Below, one piece after another: positions 44,239 to 53,698 of a stretch of DNA of 64,000 bases. The stretch's first letter is position 1, and every line of letters starts with the position of its first letter. The DNA is taken from positions 1 through 64,000 of the forward strand of contig NZ_PNFD01000003.1 of the NCBI RefSeq assembly GCF_003254645.1, read 5' to 3'. Position numbers and translations under genes: made by a program. Source of the DNA: Microbacterium suaedae. Its GTDB lineage: Bacteria; Actinomycetota; Actinomycetes; Actinomycetales; Microbacteriaceae. A model generated the notes under the pieces. That model was not told the DNA's origin. It worked only from the letters and a program-made list of their open reading frames with translations, and did no database searches.

Positions 44239-45591
44239 ATGTTCGGTTGGACACTGCACGGCAACGGGCGAGACGTCGCCCCCGGAAAGGTCGTCGCCCC
44301 CGGCGAACGCCTGAACTGGCCCGCAACGATCGCGATCGGCGTGCAGCACGTCGTCGCGATGTTCGGCGCCACGTTCCTCGTCCCCACCCTCACGGGCTTC
44401 CCCGTGCCGACGACGCTGCTGTTCTCGGGGATCGGCACGATCCTCTTCCTCATCATCACCGGCAACCGCCTGCCGAGCTATCTCGGATCGTCGTTCGCGT
44501 TCATCGCGCCGATCACGGCGGCCACGGCGTCCGGGGCGATCGGATCCGCTCTCGCGGGCATCGTCGCCGTCGGCGTCCTGCTCGCGATCGTCGGCGTCGT
44601 CGTGCAGGTGGCAGGGCTGAAGTGGGTCGATGCCCTCATGCCTCCCGTTGTCGCGGGGGCGATCGTCGCCCTCATCGGCTTCAACCTCGCGCCGACCGCG
44701 TGGAGCAACTTCGAGGCAGATCCGATCGCCGCGACGATCACGCTCGCCGCGACGATCCTCTTCGCCGTGCTGTTCAAGGGCTTCCTCGGGCGCATCTCGA
44801 TCTTCCTCGGCGTGATCGTCGGCTATGTCTACAGCGCCGCCACGGGCGCCTTCGGCGTCCCCAACGCCGTGACGGGTCTCACGCCGGCCGAGGCAATCAG
44901 CCAGGCGGCGTGGATCGGCCTGCCCGAGTTCCACGTGCCCGACTTCGCGGCACCCGGAACCTGGTCGACTCTCGCGATGTTCCTGCCCGTCGTGCTCGTG
45001 CTCGTCGCCGAGAACGTCGGCCACGTCCGCGGCGTCGCGACCATGACCTCGTCCGACGTCAACCGCTACACGGGGCGCGCGCTCATCGCCGACGGCCTCG
45101 CCACGGGCCTCGCGGGCGCGGGCGGCGGATCCGGCACGACGACCTACGGCGAGAACATCGGCGTCATGGCCGCGACCCGGGTCTACTCGACGGCCGTGTA
45201 CTGGGTCGCGGGCTTCGCCGCGATCCTGCTCGCGTTCTCGCCGAAGGTCGGCGCCGTGTTCAACTCGATCCCGCCGGGCGTGCTCGGCGGCGTGACGACC
45301 GCGCTGTACGGCCTGATCGGGATCATCGGCATCAAGATCTGGGTCGACAATCGCGTCGACTTCTCGCGCCCCGTCAACCAGTACACGGCGGCTGTGTCGC
45401 TCGTCGTCGGGATCGCGGGGTTCACCATGCACATCGAGGCGTTCGAGTTCGGCGGCATCGTGCTGGGCACCGTCGCCGCGCTCGTGATCTATCACGTCGG
45501 CAACTTCGTTGCACGCCTGCGCGGATCGGGCGCGGATGACGGCGGACCCATCCCGGCCGTCGGTCAGATCGGCGGCGACCCGGAGAACTGA
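44239..45591 (+). CDS. uraA: Uracil-xanthine permease (NCS2 family)
   Basis: 450 residues, 14-helix NCS2 fold, from ATG 44239 with AAGGGA ribosome site. Motifs: QHVVAMFGATFLVPTLTG, SYLGSSFAFIAPI, the helix-8 Glu in LVAENVGHVRGV, and GGGSGTTTYGENIGVMAATRVYS. Proton symport of uracil or xanthine. No pyrimidine leader or riboswitch was recognised. The symbol is by family; xanthine or guanine specificity is possible. Confidence 0.88.
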   Translation: MFGWTLHGNGRDVAPGKVVAPGERLNWPATIAIGVQHVVAMFGATFLVPTLTGFPVPTTLLFSGIGTILFLIITGNRLPSYLGSSFAFIAPITAATASGAIGSALAGIVAVGVLLAIVGVVVQVAGLKWVDALMPPVVAGAIVALIGFNLAPTAWSNFEADPIAATITLAATILFAVLFKGFLGRISIFLGVIVGYVYSAATGAFGVPNAVTGLTPAEAISQAAWIGLPEFHVPDFAAPGTWSTLAMFLPVVLVLVAENVGHVRGVATMTSSDVNRYTGRALIADGLATGLAGAGGGSGTTTYGENIGVMAATRVYSTAVYWVAGFAAILLAFSPKVGAVFNSIPPGVLGGVTTALYGLIGIIGIKIWVDNRVDFSRPVNQYTAAVSLVVGIAGFTMHIEAFEFGGIVLGTVAALVIYHVGNFVARLRGSGADDGGPIPAVGQIGGDPEN

Positions 45592-45610
45592 GCTCCGGCC
45601 CCGTTCAGAT

Positions 45611-45655
45611 GACGATCGCCCGCCACTTCCTCAAGGGAAGCGGCGGGCGATCGTC
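45611..45655. terminator. Bidirectional hairpin terminator, uraA / cebR
   Basis: GACGATCGCCCGCC pairs with GGCGGGCGATCGTC, and the stem continues through CTTCC/GGAAG to a 4-nt loop. It sits between convergent genes. Confidence 0.8.
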
Positions 45656-45670
45656 GTATGAGGCGAGTTG

Positions 45671-46684
45671 CTATGCGCTCTCGCGGACGACCAGCTCGAG
45701 AGGAAGCAGATTCTCGTTGGGTGGATCCTCGCCGCCGAGCAGGCGCAGCAGCACGTCGGCCATCGCCGCCCCCTGATCGCGCGACGGCTGCCGCACGGTC
45801 GTCAGTGGCGGCACGACGCTCGACGCGACGGGCGAATCGTCGAAGCCGACGATCGCGATGTCCTCGGGCACGCGGATCCCGGCCCGCGCCAGCACGCTGA
45901 GCGCGCCGCGCGCCATGAGATCGCTCGCGACGAAGATCGCGTCGGGGCGGGCGCCGCTTTCGAGGATCCGCTCCATCGCCTTCGCGGCGCCCGCCGACGA
46001 GAACTCACCGTTCTGGATGCCGACGGGGTCGAGACCGGCCTCCTCGAGCACCTCCCGGGATCCGCGGAGCCGGTCGATGCCGGCGAGCATGTCGTCCGGC
46101 CCCGTGATGATCGCGACGCGGCGGCATCCGCGCTCGACGAGGTGCCGCATCGCGAGCCGGCCTCCCGCGACGTTGTCGACATCGACCCAGTAGTCGTCCG
46201 GCGTCACCCCGATCGGGCGTCCACCGTAGACGACGGGCGTCGAACGCGCGATCCGTCGGACGTACTCGTCGCTCGTGTGGTGGGAGACGATCAGCGCGCC
46301 GTCGACGCTTCCGGAGGAGACGAAGTTGGTGGCCTTGTCGTCGGGGTCGCTCGACGCGATGAACAGGCCGAGCATGTACGGCGACGCGGAGATCCGGTCG
46401 TTGATGCCCGCGACGATCGACGAGAAGTACGGATCGCCGAAGAAGCGCGTCGTATCCTCCGGAACGACGAGCGCGATCGCATGGGTCTGGCGAGACGCGA
46501 GCGACCGCGCGGCCCGATTGGGCACGTAGTTCAGCTCGGCGATCGCCGCCTCGACCGCGGCGAGCGCGTCGGGGCTCACGCGAGCGCCGCCGTTGACGAC
46601 GCGCGACACCGTCGATCGCGACACACCCGCGCGCACCGCGACCTGTTCGAGCGTCGCCGCCCCCGTGTCCGTCGTCCTGCTCAT
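45671..46684 (-). CDS. cebR: LacI family regulator, probable cellobiose repressor CebR
   Basis: 337 residues. LacI HTH (about 10-58; LEQVAVRAGVSRSTVSRVVN, YVPNRAARSLASRQ hinge) plus a periplasmic-binding-like effector domain (VPEDTTRFFGDPYFSSIV, VGFDDSPVASSVVPPLTTVRQP). Last gene behind GH1 in the ceb operon, whose promoter carries two copies of the TGGGAGCGCTCCCA box known for Streptomyces CebR. It should release DNA on binding cello-oligosaccharides and autorepress via the operon promoter. Confidence 0.88.
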   Translation of the reverse strand: MSRTTDTGAATLEQVAVRAGVSRSTVSRVVNGGARVSPDALAAVEAAIAELNYVPNRAARSLASRQTHAIALVVPEDTTRFFGDPYFSSIVAGINDRISASPYMLGLFIASSDPDDKATNFVSSGSVDGALIVSHHTSDEYVRRIARSTPVVYGGRPIGVTPDDYWVDVDNVAGGRLAMRHLVERGCRRVAIITGPDDMLAGIDRLRGSREVLEEAGLDPVGIQNGEFSSAGAAKAMERILESGARPDAIFVASDLMARGALSVLARAGIRVPEDIAIVGFDDSPVASSVVPPLTTVRQPSRDQGAAMADVLLRLLGGEDPPNENLLPLELVVRESA

Positions 46685-46784
46685 GTCGCCCTCCTTCGCG
46701 CCGTGGATCCATCATTCCCCACGCGCGGCCGCGATGACGCCGCGCCCGGCGCCGAGGGGGCTCCCTGTCGGCGCCGCGACCCCG

Positions 46785-48194
46785 TCACACGGCGCGGGCC
46801 GCGATCATCGACGCGTACTCGCGCCCACTGCGCTTGACGGTGCGCTCCTGCGTGTCGTAGTCGACGCGCACGATGCCGAATCGCTTCTCGTATCCCCACG
46901 CCCACTCGTAGTTGTCGAGCAACGACCAGTAGAAGTATCCGCGCACGTCAACGCCGCGATCGATCGCATCGGCGACGGCCGCGACGTGCGCGCGGACGAA
47001 CGCGGCGCGCTCGACGTCGTCGACGGATCCGCCCACGAGCTCATCGTCATACGCGGCGCCGTTCTCCGTGACATACAGCGGAGGCACCTCGTAGTCGCCC
47101 GCCACGCGCTCAAGCAGGCGCGTGAGCCCCTCGGGCTGCACCTCCCACCCCATGCCCGTGCGGTCGAGGCCGCGATCGTGCCAGTGGATCCCCTCATGAG
47201 ACGGGAACGGCGACCGCGTGGGGCGCTCGGTGGCGGCCTGCTCCCCCGTGGGCGGCACCGCAGCAGGCTGCCCCGCGACGAACTCGCCGTGGTAGTAGTT
47301 CACGCCGAGGAAGTCGAGCGGCTGCGAGATCGTCTCGAGATCGCCGGGGCGCACCGCCTCCTCGAACTCATCGACGGCGCCCGCATCGACCCGTCGGATG
47401 TCCTCCACGATGTCGTCGGGGAAGGATCCACGGAACACCGGATCGAGGAACCAGCGGTTGAACTGCCCGTCGATGCGCCGCGCGGCGTCGACGTCGGCCG
47501 GATTCTGCGGATCCGCGGCGTCGGCGACCGTGAGGTTGAGCGTCACGCCGAGATCGAGGTCGGCATCGCGCGAACGCAGCTCTCGGACCGTCGCGCCATG
47601 CGCGAGCAGCAGGTGATGGGACGCGAGCAGGCCGTCGCGCACGCTCTGTCGCCCCGGCGCGTGGGCGCCGGCCGTGTACGAGAGGAACGAGGCGCACCAC
47701 GGCTCGTTGAGCGTCGTCCAGATGTCGACGCGATCCCCCAGCGCATCATGCATCGTCGCGGCATACTCGACGAAGCGCTCGACGGTGTCCCGCGAGGTCC
47801 ACCCGCCGATCTCCTCAAGCGCCTGCGGCATGTCCCAGTGATAGAGCGTCAGCCACGGCAGGATCTCGGCTTCGAGGAGCTGATCGACAAGGCGCGAGTA
47901 GAAGTCGACGCCCTTCTGGTTCACGTCGCCACCGTCGGGCCGCACGCGCGACCACGACGTCGAGAAGCGGTATGCCTGGATCCCGAGGTCCTTCATAACG
48001 GTGACGTCCTCACCGGAGCGGTGGTAGTGATCGCACGCGATGTCGCCGTTGTCGGCATTGATGACGGCCCCGGGAACGCGCGCGAACGCATCCCAGATGC
48101 TGGCTGTGCGTCCGTCCTCGAACGCCGCGCCCTCGATCTGGTACGCCGCGGTCGCGGCGCCGAAGAGGAAGTCGTCGGGAAACGAGCGAGTCAT
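46785..48194 (-). CDS. Family 1 beta-glucosidase (BglC-like)
   Basis: 469 residues from ATG 48194. GH1 barrel: FLFGAATAAYQIEGA at the start, acid/base Glu in TLNEPW (about 164), nucleophile Glu in YVTENG (about 375) and the end motif YFYWSLLDNYEWAWGYEKRFG. No signal peptide. It hydrolyses imported cellobiose to glucose. Lies in the ceb operon after cebG, 70 bp downstream. Confidence 0.93.
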   Translation of the reverse strand: MTRSFPDDFLFGAATAAYQIEGAAFEDGRTASIWDAFARVPGAVINADNGDIACDHYHRSGEDVTVMKDLGIQAYRFSTSWSRVRPDGGDVNQKGVDFYSRLVDQLLEAEILPWLTLYHWDMPQALEEIGGWTSRDTVERFVEYAATMHDALGDRVDIWTTLNEPWCASFLSYTAGAHAPGRQSVRDGLLASHHLLLAHGATVRELRSRDADLDLGVTLNLTVADAADPQNPADVDAARRIDGQFNRWFLDPVFRGSFPDDIVEDIRRVDAGAVDEFEEAVRPGDLETISQPLDFLGVNYYHGEFVAGQPAAVPPTGEQAATERPTRSPFPSHEGIHWHDRGLDRTGMGWEVQPEGLTRLLERVAGDYEVPPLYVTENGAAYDDELVGGSVDDVERAAFVRAHVAAVADAIDRGVDVRGYFYWSLLDNYEWAWGYEKRFGIVRVDYDTQERTVKRSGREYASMIAARAV

Positions 48195-48264
48195 GAATGC
48201 CTTTCTGAGAGATGCAACGGCGCGGAGGACTTCCCCGACGCCGGGGGGCGTGCGATCGAGCGAG

Positions 48265-49182
48265 TCAGCCCTTGACCGCTCCTGCCATGATGCCGCTGAT
48301 GAGCTGGCGGCCGGCGACGACGAACAGCACAAGCAGCGGGATCGTCGCCAGGACGGCGCCCGTGAGCACGATCGAGTAGTCGACGTAGTAACCGGACTGC
48401 AGCTGGCTCAGCGCCGTCTGCAGCGTGGGGTTCTGCGGGCTGAGGACGATCATGGGCCAGAGGAAGTCGGTCCACGCCGTCATGAACGTGAACAGCCCGA
48501 GGATCGCCATGGCGGGCCGCGCCGCGGGCAGGCCGACCGTGAGGAAGGTGCGGAACTGATTCGCGCCGTCGACGCGCGCAGCTTCGATCAGCTCGTCCGG
48601 GATCACGTCGACGAGGTACTGCCGCATGAAGAACACGCCGAACGCCGTCACGAGGGTGGGGATGACGACGGCTCCGATCGTCCCCGTCCACCCGAACTGG
48701 CGCATCACCATGAAGAGCGGGATCACACCAAGCTGGGTCGGGATGGCCATCGTCGCGACGACGAACACCATGAGCCCGTCGCGCCCGCGGAACCGCAGCT
48801 TCGCGAACGCATAGCCGGCGAGCGTGGAGAACGATACGACCGAGATCGTGATGATCGACGAGACGACGATCGAGTTGCCGAGGGCGAGCCAGAACGGGAT
48901 CGCGTCGAGCACCCGCGCGGCATTGGCGAGGAAGTTGCCGCCCGGGACGAGCGGGAAGGTCTCGCCGCGGGTCGCGTTCGTGCCGCTGCCGACGACGAAG
49001 GACCACCACAGCGGATAGGCGCTGCCGAGCACGAACGCGGACAGCAGGCCGTACACGAGGAAGCCCGGGCGGCTGCCGATCCCTGCGATGCCGCCCCGAG
49101 CGCGGCGGCGCGGCGGACGCGTGTCGGCCGTGGATCCCTCCGTGACGATGGCTTTCGTGGCGCCCTCTGTGTGCGTGGTCAT
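48265..49182 (-). CDS. cebG: Cellobiose-type ABC transporter permease CebG
   Basis: 305 residues from ATG 49182. Six helices; binding-protein-dependent permease motif EAARVDGANQFRTFLTVGLP (EAA loop). Second permease of a carbohydrate (CUT1) importer. Its ATG overlaps the cebF stop (ATGA). No ATPase gene lies in the operon, so a shared MsiK-type ATPase elsewhere is expected, as for other CUT1 systems in actinobacteria. Confidence 0.88.
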   Translation of the reverse strand: MTTHTEGATKAIVTEGSTADTRPPRRRARGGIAGIGSRPGFLVYGLLSAFVLGSAYPLWWSFVVGSGTNATRGETFPLVPGGNFLANAARVLDAIPFWLALGNSIVVSSIITISVVSFSTLAGYAFAKLRFRGRDGLMVFVVATMAIPTQLGVIPLFMVMRQFGWTGTIGAVVIPTLVTAFGVFFMRQYLVDVIPDELIEAARVDGANQFRTFLTVGLPAARPAMAILGLFTFMTAWTDFLWPMIVLSPQNPTLQTALSQLQSGYYVDYSIVLTGAVLATIPLLVLFVVAGRQLISGIMAGAVKG

Positions 49183-50207
49183 CGGCGGGATCCCTTCGAG
49201 GCGCGGCGAGTCTTGCGGTTCGGTTTGGGCGCATCGCCCGTGGCGATGCGTCGGGAGAGCAGGAAGTTCACGAGGCCGAAGCCGACGATCACCAGGAACA
49301 GCAGCCACGCGACGGCTGCCGCCTCGCCGAAATCGCGGCGGAAGAAGGCGAGCTCCCAGAGGAACAGGACCGTCGTCTGGAACTGCCGATCGGATCCGCC
49401 GATGCCACCCGCGCTCGACGCGTCGAAGAGCTTGGGCTCGGCGAAGATCTGCAGGCCGCCGATCGTCGCCGTGATGATGACGAAGATCAGCGTGGGACGG
49501 ATCGTGGGGATCGTGATCGAGAAGAAGCGCCGGAGGCTGCCGGCGCCGTCGAGAGCGGCCGACTCGTAGAGATCGCGCGGAACGGCCTGCATCGCCGCGA
49601 GGAGGATGAGCGCGTTGTATCCGGTCCACCGGAAGTTGACCATCGTGGCGACCGCGATGTGGCTGAGGAACGTGTCGTGCTTCCAGTCGAGGTCGGCGAT
49701 CCCGATGAGATTCAGGAGGTTGTTCGCGAGGCCATCGGCCTCGTTGAAGATGCTCGAGAAGATGAGGGCGACCGCAACGGGCGTCACGATAAACGGCAGC
49801 AGGACGCCCATTCGCCAGACCGTTGCGGCGCGCAGTCCCTGATCGAGCAGGTAGGCGATGCCGACCGCGACGACGAGCTGCGGGACCGCCGAGAGGACGA
49901 AGATGCTGAGGGTGTTTCCGAGCGAGTTCCAGAACATCCCGTCGCCGAGGATCTCGACGAAGTTGCCGAAGCCGACGAAGCCGCCCTGGCCCTTCAGCAG
50001 ATCCCATTCGTGCAGCGAGACCCACGCGGTGTAGCCGAGCGGGAAGAGCCCGACGAGCGCGAACAGGAGGAAGAACGGCGAGACGTAGAGGTACGGAGAC
50101 GCCTTGACGTCAAAGCGCGACAGTCGTTGGCGGAGCGACGGGCGCGGCGGTTCGGCGGGTTCGGCGGGTGCCGTCGCCGGCGGCGCTGGCGTGTCGGTCA
50201 TGGTCAT
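49179..50207 (-). CDS. cebF: Cellobiose-type ABC transporter permease CebF
   Basis: 342 residues from ATG 50207. Pro/Ala-rich polar N-terminus, then six helices and EAA loop YESAALDGAGSLRRFFSITIP. Pairs with CebG. An ATG at 50201 is an equivalent alternative start. Frame continues upstream into the cebE gene but is not used. Confidence 0.88.
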   Translation of the reverse strand: MTMTDTPAPPATAPAEPAEPPRPSLRQRLSRFDVKASPYLYVSPFFLLFALVGLFPLGYTAWVSLHEWDLLKGQGGFVGFGNFVEILGDGMFWNSLGNTLSIFVLSAVPQLVVAVGIAYLLDQGLRAATVWRMGVLLPFIVTPVAVALIFSSIFNEADGLANNLLNLIGIADLDWKHDTFLSHIAVATMVNFRWTGYNALILLAAMQAVPRDLYESAALDGAGSLRRFFSITIPTIRPTLIFVIITATIGGLQIFAEPKLFDASSAGGIGGSDRQFQTTVLFLWELAFFRRDFGEAAAVAWLLFLVIVGFGLVNFLLSRRIATGDAPKPNRKTRRASKGSRR

Positions 50208-50295
50208 GTCGGGAGGATCCTCACGTCTCGGGAAGGCGGGCGACGGTCGGTGCGCGCCGGGCTGGAGGCCCGGCGCGCACCGGATCAGCGGAGTG

Positions 50296-51606
50296 TCACT
50301 CGACGAGGTCGCCGAGCAGCTGGATCGCCTCGTCCCACGCCTCGTCTGCGTCGGCCTCGCCGCGGTCGAGCTTGTCGAGCGAAGGCCCGAACACGTTCTC
50401 CTGGATGACCGAGTCATCCGGGCCCTTGAACTGGGCCTGCACGCCCTTCGCACGCTCCGCGAGGATCGCGCCGGTCGGGGCGCCGCCGAAGAACTCGTTC
50501 GGCGTCGCGTCGGCGGCGAGGGTCTCCTGCGCCTCGACGGTCGACGGGAAGTTGCCGGCGGCAGCGGCCTGCTTGACCTGCTGCTCGGGCTGCGTCAGCC
50601 AGTCGGCCAGCTCGGCCGCGGCGGCCTGCTGCTCGCTGCTCGCGGGGATCGACAACCACGCGCCGCCCCAGTTCCCGGCTCCGCCGGGGAACACATCGGC
50701 AAAGTCCCAGCCGGTGTCGGCGTCACCGCCGCCGGCCTCGACCTGCCCCTGCACGACACCGAGCATCCAGCCCGGGCACACGTAGGTCGCGAAGGTACCG
50801 TCGACGAACGACTTGCCGCCGTTCCAGTCCCACTCGGCCTGCGCGGCCGACTGGCCGCCCGCGACCGCCTCGGCGAGAAGGTCGAAGCGCTCGCGCAGCT
50901 CGTCGTTGCCCTCGACGTTCAGTGCGCCGTCGGAGGTGTAGTACCCCTCGGCGAGCTGGTTGACCATCGAGTTCCAGACGAAGCCCGACTGGTCGAACCA
51001 GGCCTTGCCGGTGTCGTCGGAATACTCCTGCCCGACGTCGAAGTAGTGCTCCCAGTCGCCCTCGAGCAGCGTCGCGACCTCGTCGCGCTCCGTCGGAAGA
51101 CCGGCGGCTTCGAAGGCGGGCTTGTTGTAGCAGATGCCGGTCGGCCCGATATCCGTTCCGTAGCCGATCACACGTCCGTCAGGATCCGTCGCACCGTCGT
51201 ACTTCCACGGCACCCAGTCGTCCTTGCGGTCTTCGATCCCGTGATCGCGGAGATCGACGAACTGATCCGACACCTCCATGACGGCGCCGATCCAGCCCTC
51301 CTCGACGGCGACGATGTCGGATGCGCCCGATCCGGCGGCGAGCTTGGTGAACAGGTCGGTGCGGGCGTTACCGCCCGTATCGATGTTCGTGGCCTCGATC
51401 GTCACGTTCGGGTGAGCGTCCTCGTACTCCGCGTACAGGTCCTCGTAGCCGAAGGTGCCGAATGTGGTGATGGTGAGGGTGATGTCCTCGTTCGGGTCTG
51501 CCTCGGCGGCTCCGCCCTCTGATGCGGAACAGCCGGCGAGGACGAGGGCTCCGGCCGCCGTCGCGGCGAGGCCGGCGGCTGTCTTGCGCAGGATGCGTGT
51601 GGTCAC
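50296..51606 (-). CDS. cebE: Cellobiose-type substrate-binding lipoprotein CebE
   Basis: 436 residues from GTG 51606 with AAGGAG 9 nt upstream. Lipobox LVLAGC (Cys26). Family-1 extracellular solute-binding protein: TTFGTFGYEDLYAEYE, SDIVAVEEGW, GGAGNWGGAWLSIPASSEQQ. Captures cello-oligosaccharides at the membrane. First gene of the ceb operon; its promoter is bracketed by two CebR boxes. Confidence 0.88.
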   Translation of the reverse strand: MTTRILRKTAAGLAATAAGALVLAGCSASEGGAAEADPNEDITLTITTFGTFGYEDLYAEYEDAHPNVTIEATNIDTGGNARTDLFTKLAAGSGASDIVAVEEGWIGAVMEVSDQFVDLRDHGIEDRKDDWVPWKYDGATDPDGRVIGYGTDIGPTGICYNKPAFEAAGLPTERDEVATLLEGDWEHYFDVGQEYSDDTGKAWFDQSGFVWNSMVNQLAEGYYTSDGALNVEGNDELRERFDLLAEAVAGGQSAAQAEWDWNGGKSFVDGTFATYVCPGWMLGVVQGQVEAGGGDADTGWDFADVFPGGAGNWGGAWLSIPASSEQQAAAAELADWLTQPEQQVKQAAAAGNFPSTVEAQETLAADATPNEFFGGAPTGAILAERAKGVQAQFKGPDDSVIQENVFGPSLDKLDRGEADADEAWDEAIQLLGDLVE

Positions 51607-51639
51607 TGTGTCCACTCCTTCGTGGTGGTGGCGGGACAT

Positions 51640-51657
51640 CGTGGGAGCGCTCCCACG
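51640..51657. promoter_or_regulatory. CebR operator 1
   Basis: CGTGGGAGCGCTCCCACG, a perfect 18-bp palindrome, lies downstream of the cebE transcription start, in the leader. Contains the Streptomyces CebR consensus. Confidence 0.85.
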
Positions 51658-51668
51658 ACTGAAGTGAA

Positions 51669-51697
51669 CAGTAATGGGAGCGCTCCCACGATGTCAA
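51669..51697 (-). promoter_or_regulatory. cebE promoter with CebR operator 2 in its spacer
   Basis: Minus-strand -35 TTGACA (51692-51697) and -10 TTACTG (51669-51674) with a 17-bp spacer. TGGGAGCGCTCCCA (51675-51688) fills 14 bp of the spacer, so a bound repressor would block polymerase directly. Confidence 0.8.
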
Positions 51698-51711
51698 GCT
51701 CCTGCCTTCCA

Positions 51712-51808
51712 CATCACAACGCAGTCAATTCGGCCGGCGATCGGAGGGCCCGCCCGTCGTTCCGGGCCACCCGCCCCGCGACCCGCACAAATTGACTGCG
51801 TCGTGATG
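51712..51808. repeat. Class-1 palindromic element, copy 5
   Basis: Arms CATCACAACGCAGTCAATT and AATTGACTGCGTCGTGATG pair over 19 bp with one mismatch; centre about 59 nt. It lies between the divergent cebE promoter and the zapE-like gene, which excludes a terminator role. Confidence 0.85.
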
Positions 51809-51825
51809 TCGGCGAGGATGGACGG

Positions 51826-52938
51826 ATGCACCCACTCCGCTCGCGGATACACGCCGACGCCGCGGCGGCCGGCTTCACGCTCGACGACGGGCAGATCGCC
51901 GCCATCGACGCCGTGACCGGTTCCGAGCAGGGCATCTACCTCCACGGCCCCGTCGGCCGCGGAAAATCCTGGATCGCGGACGCCTGCTATCGGCACGCCC
52001 CGACCGACAGGAAACGGCGGATACACTTCCACGGCTTCCTCGACGAGCTGCACCGCGCGGTGTTCGCCCGCCAGACGGCGATCCGCCACCGGCGCGAAGA
52101 CAGGATGCGCGCCGAGCTCACCGCCACACCCACCCCCGACTCGGCCGTGCGCGACACAGGCCCTCGCGCCGGCACCGCTCCCGTCGTCATCACGACCGGC
52201 CCGGAGTCCGCGACCGACGTTCTGGATTCCGCAACGACGCCGCGTGATGCGGATCCGATCACCGAGGCACTCGATGACGTCGTCGGCGACGCCGAACTTC
52301 TCGTCTTCGACGAGTTCCACGTCCACGACCCGGGCGACGCACGCCTGCTCACGCGACTGCTCGAGCACACGATCGAGCGCGGGATCCGCATCGTCGCGAC
52401 GTCGAACTACGCGCCGGCCGAACTCCTGCCCGACCCCGTCTGGCACCACATCGCCGAACCAGGGATCCGCCTCATCGAACAGCACATGCACCACGTGCGC
52501 TTCGACGGCGGGGTCGATCACCGCAGGGATGCGCCCTGCGGTGAGGGCTTCGCCAGCGGATCCTGGACGACCACGCGCCTCGATCCTCCGGCGGGCGCAA
52601 ACTCCCTCATGGTGCGTGAACGCGTGTTCACGGTGACCTCCGCCACAGACGACGCGCTCTGGATCACGTTCGATCAACTCTGCGCACAGGCAACCTCGAC
52701 GATCGAGTACCTCGACTGGGCCCGCCGATTCCCCCGCTGGATCATCCTCGACGTCCCACCCCTCAACGTCACCCCGGCGGGACCGCAGCAGCGCTTCATC
52801 AACGCGATCGACGTCCTCACCGACACCGACGTGCCGACGACGATCTGCGCAACCGTACCGTTCAGCACCTTCGCCGAGTCGGCCGCTTCACGCCCCGACG
52901 CCGCGCGCCTCGTCAGCCGCCTGAGCCTGCTGAGCTGA
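51826..52938 (+). CDS. zapE: AFG1/ZapE-family ATPase
   Basis: 370 residues from ATG 51826, GAGGATGG ribosome site. P-loop GPVGRGKSW (about 41-49), Walker B LLVFDEFHVHDP, sensor-1 RIVATSNYAPAELLP, and FDGGVDHR typical of the AFG1/ZapE family. ZapE-type proteins act at the division ring in Gram-negatives; role in actinobacteria is unproven. The P-loop has Val-Gly-Arg where most members have Val-Gly-Thr/Ser, but the core Lys-Ser is kept. Confidence 0.88.
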   Translation: MHPLRSRIHADAAAAGFTLDDGQIAAIDAVTGSEQGIYLHGPVGRGKSWIADACYRHAPTDRKRRIHFHGFLDELHRAVFARQTAIRHRREDRMRAELTATPTPDSAVRDTGPRAGTAPVVITTGPESATDVLDSATTPRDADPITEALDDVVGDAELLVFDEFHVHDPGDARLLTRLLEHTIERGIRIVATSNYAPAELLPDPVWHHIAEPGIRLIEQHMHHVRFDGGVDHRRDAPCGEGFASGSWTTTRLDPPAGANSLMVRERVFTVTSATDDALWITFDQLCAQATSTIEYLDWARRFPRWIILDVPPLNVTPAGPQQRFINAIDVLTDTDVPTTICATVPFSTFAESAASRPDAARLVSRLSLLS

Positions 52939-53072
52939 CTACCGTCAGGATCCGCGTGAGGTGAGGGCATCACGCAGACTCCGCACCTCGTGCCGGAGGC
53001 GGGTCGCCTCGACCACCGGTTCGAGCGCGCCGGCCACAGAGTCGACCTGACGCCTCGCGAGGAGGTGCCTGG

Positions 53073-53612
53073 TCAGGAGAGAGTGGCCAGACGGCGACAG
53101 GCGTCCTTCGCCTTCAGTACGAGCGCAGGATCCGACATGACTCCCGCCGTCACGATCGCCCCCTCCGCAAGGAGGTGCACATCGTCGGCCTCGAGCCCCG
53201 CGACGCCGTCTACCCACTCCGCGAGATGTTGCCGGAATGCCGCCTTGTGCTTCCGCACCTCGTCGACGACCTCGGGCGATGTGCCGCCCAGCTCGCCATG
53301 GACGTTCACCCAGGCGCACCCGCGAAAGTCACTCTCCTGAGACCACTCGTACAACCAGTCGAAGACCGCCAGCACACGGTCGATGCCCGGCCGTCGCACC
53401 TCTACCGAGGCGACGAGTCGGCCCCGCCACCGCTCGTCACGACGCCGCAGGACGGCCACGACGAGATCGCTCTTCGTCGGACAGATCGCGTAGATGCGCT
53501 TCAGTGACAGGCCTGAGGCGTCGCGGATCCGATCCATCCCGACGGACTGCACCCCGCGCTCATAGAACAGGTTCTCTGCCGCGCCGAGCAGCGCCTCGCG
53601 ATCCTCGTCCAT
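53073..53612 (-). CDS. TetR family regulator
   Basis: 179 residues from ATG 53612. HTH about 1-48 (REALLGAAENLFYERGVQSV, IRDASGLSLKRIYAICPTKSDLV) and a C-terminal helical domain with DFRGCAWVNVHGEL, as in TetR_C_33-like regulators. Divergent from an NTF2-like gene; two operator palindromes lie between. Confidence 0.88.
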   Translation of the reverse strand: MDEDREALLGAAENLFYERGVQSVGMDRIRDASGLSLKRIYAICPTKSDLVVAVLRRRDERWRGRLVASVEVRRPGIDRVLAVFDWLYEWSQESDFRGCAWVNVHGELGGTSPEVVDEVRKHKAAFRQHLAEWVDGVAGLEADDVHLLAEGAIVTAGVMSDPALVLKAKDACRRLATLS

Positions 53613-53629
53613 ATTCCCCTCCGCTTGAC

Positions 53630-53651
53630 CTAGAGAACGGTCATTCTCTAG
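53630..53651. promoter_or_regulatory. TetR operator 1
   Basis: CTAGAGAA-N6-TTCTCTAG, 8-bp perfect half sites, 18 bp upstream of the tetR start. Inner bases AGAGAACGGTCATTCTCT. Confidence 0.65.
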
Positions 53652-53667
53652 GGTAGCGGCCGGAGGC

Positions 53668-53683
53668 GAGAACGACCGTTCTC
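53668..53683. promoter_or_regulatory. TetR operator 2
   Basis: GAGAACGACCGTTCTC, a perfect inverted repeat sharing the GAGAACG half site with operator 1. Together they should repress both divergent genes. Confidence 0.65.
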
Positions 53684-53698
53684 CCCTCGGAGAGGACC

